Part shown: in pieces, positions 58,483 to 64,000 of the stretch
Layout of the letters: every line of letters starts with the position of its first letter
Position numbering within the stretch: the first letter of the stretch is position 1
Assembly: GCF_027409185.1 (NCBI RefSeq)
Contig: NC_084462.1
Coordinates: 158,025,490 to 158,089,489 of the forward strand
DNA length: 64,000 nucleotides
Source: Cynocephalus volans
Lineage: Eukaryota; Chordata; Mammalia; Dermoptera; Cynocephalidae
Reading direction: 5' to 3'
Notes under the pieces: generated by a model
What the model was told of the DNA's origin: nothing
The model's database searches: none
Seen by the model: the letters and a program-made list of their open reading frames with translations, nothing else
Made by a program: the position numbers and the translations under genes

Positions 58483-61400
58483 GTGAGGGCCAGCAGGGCA
58501 GGGCGCCGTAGCGCTGCGGTCGAGCCAGGGTTTCAGGGTTCCTGGAACCTCGGCCCGGACAGAGGTGGGGCAGAGGCAGCCCTGCCCGGAGATGGAGGTG
58601 GGTCTTTCTTGTGGCAGGAGCCAGTAGCCCCAGGCCTCTGCAAGCCCCCGGCCACCGTCTCAGTGTTTGGGGTGAGAGGGTCGACGTGTGGAGGGCTGTG
58701 CCCCAGGAGAGGGGTTTCAGAGAGGTGAGAGTATGACGCCGGAGCTGCTGCATCCAGCCTGAGCCGGGGAGATGCTTCCTACACGTGGCCGGAGGAGTCA
58801 CTGAGACCTGAACCTCCTTCGATTGTGTTGGGAGATTGTTGTGGAAAGCTCAGGGCCGTGGGGCAGTAATTCCTATTTGGGGATTTACAGTGAAATTTGA
58901 AGTCGGTGATAGGGGACCACCGTCTCAGTCCCCCAGGCCAAGATTTGGAACGTGTTCTGCAGGTGCACAGAGTTCAGTGAGGCTGAAGACTGCAGCCTTT
59001 CAGCCGGAAGTATTATTAAGTTGGTTGTGTAGTAACTGCAGGTTGCCAGGCAATCACGGTTTTTATATCCCGACCTTTCTTAAGAGCCTGCTCTCCTCCA
59101 CGAAGTGTTCTAGACGTAATGTTTCCTCATCTTTGAAGTCCACTGAACTTCGTTCATGCTGTTTACTGTATTTTTACTTTGTTGCAGCTCTTTTTGCTGT
59201 TACTTTCTCTGCTACTTAATTAATTAAGTAGGAAGGCAGATAGTGATTTTACTTCCCATATCTCAGTCTGTCTAATCTCCTCTTAACATACCCAGAGTAC
59301 TTGACCTCATTTTTGTTGTTGTTTTGAAGTCCTGGACTTAATGATTTTGTGGCCATTTAGAGGGTATAAAATGCCTACGGCGTTTATAGCACAGTCTGAA
59401 TCTGACAGGTCAGAAAACTGCTAATGAGGTCAAGGTTATCGTTTATTTCTTACTGGGCCTTTTAGCTGAATACCGTGTTCCATTGTCCTGTCTGCTCCTG
59501 ACCATTCAGCAACATGTGCACAGTTTTCCACTTGATCAAATGGGGGCGCCATGTTAAAGTGTCGAGTAATTCCCATCACCATCAGGCTGAGAAAGGAGAG
59601 CAAAATTTCCCATTTAGTTATACATCATTCTATACAGCAGTTGTCTTTGTTGACAATATGCACCACTTTGTCTTCCTAAAAGAAAAGAGAATGCCATGTT
59701 TGGGGACATACTGGAGTAGGACCGAGAGTTTTGTATTCTTTTCAAACTGTTTGTCAGGTCTCCTTTAACCTTGCCTTCACTTGCATAGAGCATTGTATCC
59801 TCCATTTGAATGCTGGTCCATAGCTTTGTTTCTGTTTTGCAGGACGGAGAGAGATGCTTCAAACTGGTCCACAGATAAACTGAAAACACTGTTCCTGGCA
59901 GTGCAGGTGCAAAATGAGGAAGGCAAGTGTGAGGTGACAGAAGTGAGTAAGCTTGATGGAGAGGCATCCATTAACAATCGCAAAGGCAAACTTATCTTCT
60001 TTTATGAGTGGAGCATCAAACTAAACTGGACAGGTAAGTTTAAACTGGACCATCAGGGAAGAAGTTAACTGCATTTTGATTGACCAGTTAAGGTACTAAA
60101 GAGAATAGTTTTTGAGCAGTTATGAAGAAAGAACACAAATAGTGCTGCTTTGGAGTCCTACGTAAAGCAGTATTGACTGCTGAAATCTCTCTGCCACTGT
60201 GGAACACTGATTGGATTTCCTCTCTGGGTCTCATGCGTCCCCATCAGTGAAATGGCTGGGTCCCTGCATCTTTGGGTCTTGGTCTGTGTTGGGACACATA
60301 AGGTGATGTTCCCTCAGACTTGCTACATCTGTCTTGTTAATGATTTAAAAGAAGGAAGGGAGGCTTTTTTGGTCTTCATCTTTTTTTTTTTTTTTACTCT
60401 CTCCGGTGTGAATCTAAGAGGTTAGGCCACTGTGCTAATGAAGCTTGTATGTGACTATAACTTGGGGCTGTTTCAATCTATCTGTGATTACATTAGAAAA
60501 GAATTGAGGCCATGAGTATGCACCACTTGGATGGTCCTAATAGTTGGGAGGCTGAATTTTAAAAGGCATTCTAACTTAAAGGAGTATGAGATAGCTACTC
60601 TCTGTGTATGGGGCAAAGCATGAAGTAAATTTGTGCTTCAATAAATATTTCTCAGGTGAATGGTAATACAGAAAGGTGAAAGTAGATATGTCTGCCCATG
60701 ATGTTTATTTATTTGTTCTTTTTAGTAAAACTAAAGCCTAGTAGTCTGGAAGGAACCTTAGGTATGATCTTGCCCAGTCCTCTTTTTATAGATTGAGAAA
60801 CTGAGGCTTAGAGGAGTGAAGGTAAATGTTAATTAATTTTGAAATAGTTGGTTCTGCTATAGCTCACCCTATGTGTTCCTAAAAATCATCACACTATGCA
60901 AAAGTTCTCAACGAATACCATAGGACTAATAGGGGAGGTGGGATTAGGGACACAAAACCCAAAAACATCAGTGACACACTTTTTAAAATACAGGAACTAC
61001 CAGCCAGACACCAATAAATAAATATAGGAACTTAAAATTGGTAGCACCATTTTACAAATGCTGAATAGTAAGAAATACATAAATACTACAGTAAATATGG
61101 TGCTTCCCCTGAAAAAGATCTGAAGCTTACTTGTGGAGGTGGACATGAAAAGGGTTGCAGCTTGAGGGCTATTGTGAAGTGGTGATAGGAGGGTCATCTG
61201 AAATCAGAAGGAACGTTGGAACACCAGATGTGGATGCATGTGGCTTACAACGCATGGGGTGAACTGAGGTCATTGGCAGATGTTTGAGATGTGTGTGTTC
61301 TGTGTATTCCTGTGCAGCTGGGTGTGGTTTTCTGTTCACCTAGAGTTTCTCATTGATGAGATCACATATGAGGGTGCTTCAAAAAATTCATGGAAAAATA

Positions 61401-63655
61401 GAATTGATAGGTAATACGAATCTTTCCATGAACTTTTTGAAGTATGTTGGTATAAGCAAACATGAAGTTCTCATTATGACTAAATCTTTGCCTAATATTT
61501 CACTGGCATTGGAGTAAATTCATATTTTCAAAACAGATACTCTAGCAGAACTATTGACTATTGACCCAAGTGCTCCCTGGCAGAATTCATGCTAGTGCCA
61601 AATCTGTGTAGCTCTGGGTCTCACTGTAATAACAGAGTTGGTCTCCAGTAATCTGATGAGAAAAGACATGTCTGCAGTGTGTGCGTGTGGGGTGGGAGGT
61701 GGTGTTTGACTGCATCTGGCATGTGTTATTCTCTCAGAATAAAGAGAGTCAGTTCAGCTGTCCAAAAGAAGCATAAGTGGTATAGTATCTAGGACTCCAG
61801 AGCAGAGACTGTTCCTGCAAAGGAGGAGACTAATAACATTGCATTACTTTTGACAGGTACCTCTAAGTCAGGAGTACAGTACAAGGGACATGTGGAAATC
61901 CCCAACTTGTCTGATGAAAACAGCGTGGATGAAGTGGAGGTTTGTATTTCCTAACTGTTCACCTGAGTCCTTTCATATCCTCTTATTCTCAGATGAGAAA
62001 AATGACCTGTCATTCAAGATTAATAACCCAGACCTGGTCCAAGTATTCAGAACCTTAATCTCAGATAATTTTCTAGGTATATGATGCCATTGGAAGTTTC
62101 CAGAGCAGCTTGCACTTACTTGATTTCTTTGCCTTAGCTATAACATGGGTTCTAACAATAGCCACCTTTGCCTTGGCAGAGAGGACTCAAGAAGGAACAC
62201 TAATGGGGATTGTATGAATACCCCACCCCTCACACATTTCCTTTGGAAATGTCAGCAGTTACCTGATTGCTCAGCACCCACATTCCATAATGTGGGTGCC
62301 CCTCAAGTTATTTACCACCTACTTCTGATCTTTCACTCAGATTAGTGTGAGCCTTGCCAAAGATGAGCCTGACACAAATCTCGTGGCCTTAATGAAGGAA
62401 GAAGGGGTGAAACTTCTAAGAGAAGCAATGGGAATTTACATCAGCACCCTCAAAACAGGTATCCCTTGAGTAGTTATGTATGCCTTGAGGAGGTAGTTTT
62501 CCACCTGTCAGACTCTGATTAAGGGGCTTGACAGTCCTTTCTTTGGCAAATGGGTAAAGATTTTGGGGGAGGGGGCCTATTTCATATCTAAGTCAGTCTA
62601 TAAGATCTGAGTAAAGGAAAGATCTAGAGTACGTTATCTAATATGTTGGCTATTGAGCACTTGAAATGTGGCTAGCCCAAATTGAGATGTGCTGTAAATA
62701 TAACATACACAATGGATTTTGAAGACTTGGTACCAAAGAAAAAATAAATTACCTAATTTTTTTTATACTGATAATATGTAGAAATGATATATATTAGGTT
62801 AAATATCCTATTAAAATTAATTTCACCTGTATTATTTAATTTTAATGTGGCTACTAGAAAACTTAAAATTACATTTGAAGCTTACATTATATTTCTGTTA
62901 GACAGAACTGATCTAAAGAGTTGGCATCCCTGGACTCATTACTTGAATACAGTCCTGACTATCTTTGATATGCATTCCCTGGGGATATTTAGATAGTTAG
63001 AAAAGAGGTCAGCTTGGCTTTTCCCTGGGCTTCCATTTCTGCCAGTTCGTTTTGATCTTGGTGTTGGAGTACATGTAATGACCATCAAAGGGAAACAGCA
63101 TAGAAGGGGATGGATTTTTGGGGGGGGGGGGGACCAATGCTCCAGTGCCATAACTAGTTGTGGCTATTCTACAGAGGTAAGGTATAGTGGAGGAAAGGGA
63201 CTAAACGCATCCATAGGTACAGGATAGATTGCCCTCCCTTGAAGTCATTGAAGTGTCACTGCAATCATTCACTGCCTGCCTTACATAGTAGACCTCACGT
63301 GCATTTAACAAGTTGTAATGCTTCCAACTGAGTCAGGGGTTTAAGCTTTATAAAATAATCTCAGCAACCATTCTACAATTCTGTACTATATGCTCAGATA
63401 CCTGTCTGGCGTAGACCAAAGGTAAAGATATAAAATAGATAAACTCTGCCTTTTCTGGTCGTTACCTCATTCAGGGTTAAAATGGCTTGTTTGCCAAGCT
63501 GTAATGAAGCCCCAGATCTCAGCTACTAAGAAATAACTTCCAAGAGCTGGGATTTTATCTTTTCAGAGTTCACCCAGGGCATGATCTTACCTACAGTGAA
63601 TGGAGAATCAGTAGACCCAACAGGGCAGCCAGCACTGAAAACTGAGGAGCGCAAG
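58403..63655 (+). CDS. AHSA1: AHSA1, activator of HSP90 ATPase 1 (first five coding exons; 3' end off window)
   Basis: Coding exons 58403-58482, 59843-60033, 61857-61939, 62341-62458 and 63567-63655 join in phase to 187 codons of about 338 in human. The co-chaperone binds the HSP90 middle domain and stimulates ATP hydrolysis in the cytosol. The visible part is the N-terminal AHA1 domain and the start of the linker. Residues 21-27 form the conserved NxNNWHW motif of Aha1 proteins, split by the first intron at Trp27. The ATG context is gagccgATGG, with a strong G at +4. The C-terminal SRPBCC-like domain (from AKPAPSK on in human) is not in the window. No lesion is seen. The promoter is shared head-to-head with VIPAS39. 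Confidence 0.97.
59220..59820. other. AHSA1 intron 1, unique sequence
   Basis: An 84-codon frame at 59514 has no splice or family support. Nothing else seen. Confidence 0.5.
59843..60033 (+). CDS. AHSA1: AHSA1 coding exon 2
   Basis: Completes Trp27, codes residues 28-90 (TERDASNWSTDKLKTLFLAV ... YEWSIKLNWT) and one base of Gly91. Acceptor gttttgcag, donor ACAG|GTAAG. Confidence 0.97.
60750..60830 (+). repeat. MIR-like fragment
   Basis: atagattgagaaactgaggc core only. AHSA1 intron 2. Confidence 0.5.
61368..61450. mobile_element. Palindromic MITE, copy B
   Basis: gcttcaaaaaattcatggaa and ttccatgaactttttgaagt form the arms; same family as 6529-6610. In AHSA1 intron 2. Confidence 0.6.
61857..61939 (+). 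CDS. AHSA1: AHSA1 coding exon 3
   Basis: Residues 91-118, GTSKSGVQYKGHVEIPNLSD then ENSVDEVE. Acceptor tttgacag, donor GGAG|GTTTGT. Confidence 0.96.
62341..62458 (+). CDS. AHSA1: AHSA1 coding exon 4
   Basis: Residues 119-157, ISVSLAKDEPDTNLVALMKE ... AMGIYISTLKT, plus one base. Acceptor ttcactcag, donor ACAG|GTATC. Confidence 0.97.
62640..62915. mobile_element. DNA transposon relic (hAT-like), copy 2
   Basis: ggctattgagcacttgaaat, caaattgagatgtgctgtaa and ttttaatgtggctactagaa mark a longer copy of the element at 42440. In AHSA1 intron 4. Confidence 0.5.
63567..63655 (+). CDS. AHSA1: AHSA1 coding exon 5
   Basis: Completes Glu158, codes residues 159-187, FTQGMILPTVNGESVDPTGQ then PALKTEERK. 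Acceptor cttttcag, donor CAAG|GTAAG. Exon 6 was not found in the remaining 345 bases. Confidence 0.96.
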
Positions 63656-63794
63656 GTAAGTGGTATTCTCACATGACGGGTGGGAGGCTGTCTGCAAAGA
63701 GGGTTGAGGGACTGCCTCCTCCTTAATTCTGCATCTTAGCTCTTTCTCTCTGACCCTAACTTCTAAGCCAGAGCAGCTTATGATCTGCTCATGG

Positions 63795-63908
63795 TGCTAT
63801 TTATTTATTTATTTATTTATTTTATTTTATTTTTGCAGCTGGCTGGTACAGGGATTGAACCCTGGACCTTCATTTTAGTAGCACCATGCTCTAACCAACT
63901 GAGCTTCA
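63795..63908 (-). mobile_element. t-SINE, monomer, with (TATT)n
   Basis: (TTTA)n at 63799-63832 is the tail in reverse; the unit reads gcagctggctggtacaggga ... ctctaaccaactgagc. In AHSA1 intron 5. Confidence 0.82.
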
Positions 63909-64000
63909 TGGCACTTTTTAGAGAATCCTCAATGTGCCATTGTCTACCCATTTTTAACCTGGTTTTTCATTTATAGTGGATTCCTAGAGCAAATGGAAGC

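Larger units (their letters stand above)
57400..58700. promoter_or_regulatory. CpG island and bidirectional VIPAS39/AHSA1 promoter
   Basis: The only long CpG-dense, unique stretch of the window lies between the divergent genes. The VIPAS39 leader donor (57691) and the AHSA1 ATG (58403) are about 700 bases apart. There is no TATA box in the expected places. ETS-like cores include CCGGAAGT at 58234-58241, aacggaagt near 58203 and gcggaagc near 57785. A 243-codon open frame at 57414-58145 is taken as a chance product of high GC. Confidence 0.85.

Noticed and set aside
63640-64000. AHSA1 exon 6 near the right edge (tttatag acceptor at 63971-63977)
   Set aside because: The sequence after the AG does not code the expected AKPAPSK-like linker.

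Overview
This is mammalian nuclear DNA. It holds three spliced genes whose order and orientation match human 14q24.3: NOXRED1 (minus strand, 3' end missing), VIPAS39 (minus strand, complete) and AHSA1 (plus strand, 3' end missing). The species clue is a set of about 24 short SINEs that are little more than one or two copies of a tRNA-Ile body plus an A-rich tail. Structures of this kind (CYN/t-SINEs, monomers and dimers) are known from dermopterans. No Alu, B1/B2, Ves or carnivore SINE was seen. The window is therefore most likely from a colugo (Galeopterus or Cynocephalus); this is an inference, not a proof.

Layout. 1-6853: intronic, old LINE and other repeats; the last NOXRED1 exon was not found. 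6854-21350: five NOXRED1 coding exons. Its 8.3-kb first coding intron carries a near-complete old L1 in gene orientation, itself hit by two dimeric t-SINEs and a 5S rRNA retropseudogene. 22422-29190: a younger, nearly full-length L1 on the plus strand with a CpG-rich 5' UTR, ORF1, ORF2, 3' UTR, poly-A and 15-bp target-site duplication. It is broken by two nonsense codons in ORF2, one in ORF1, one frameshift, and an Asp-to-Glu change in the reverse-transcriptase active site. 31235-54715: VIPAS39 3' UTR and 19 coding exons that join to exactly 494 codons plus stop, with every junction in phase. 57400-58700: CpG island shared by VIPAS39 and AHSA1, with two inverted ZNF143-like motifs and ETS sites. 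58403-63655: first five coding exons of AHSA1 (187 codons).

The genes do not form one pathway. VIPAS39 works with VPS33B in endosome/lysosome-related organelle trafficking. AHSA1 stimulates the HSP90 ATPase. NOXRED1 is a little-studied Rossmann-fold putative oxidoreductase. VIPAS39 and AHSA1 are linked by a head-to-head promoter.

I found no convincing new biological system. The points most worth a second look are: the L1 5' UTR placed so that its antisense promoter would point into NOXRED1; the 5S pseudogene inside an L1; the t-SINE subfamilies, including truncated '1.5-mers'; a twin-primed inverted L1; two related palindromic MITEs; and several clean local tandem duplications. Exon boundaries were read by eye from conserved protein sequence and GT/AG signals. 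Repeat edges are approximate unless a target-site duplication is quoted.
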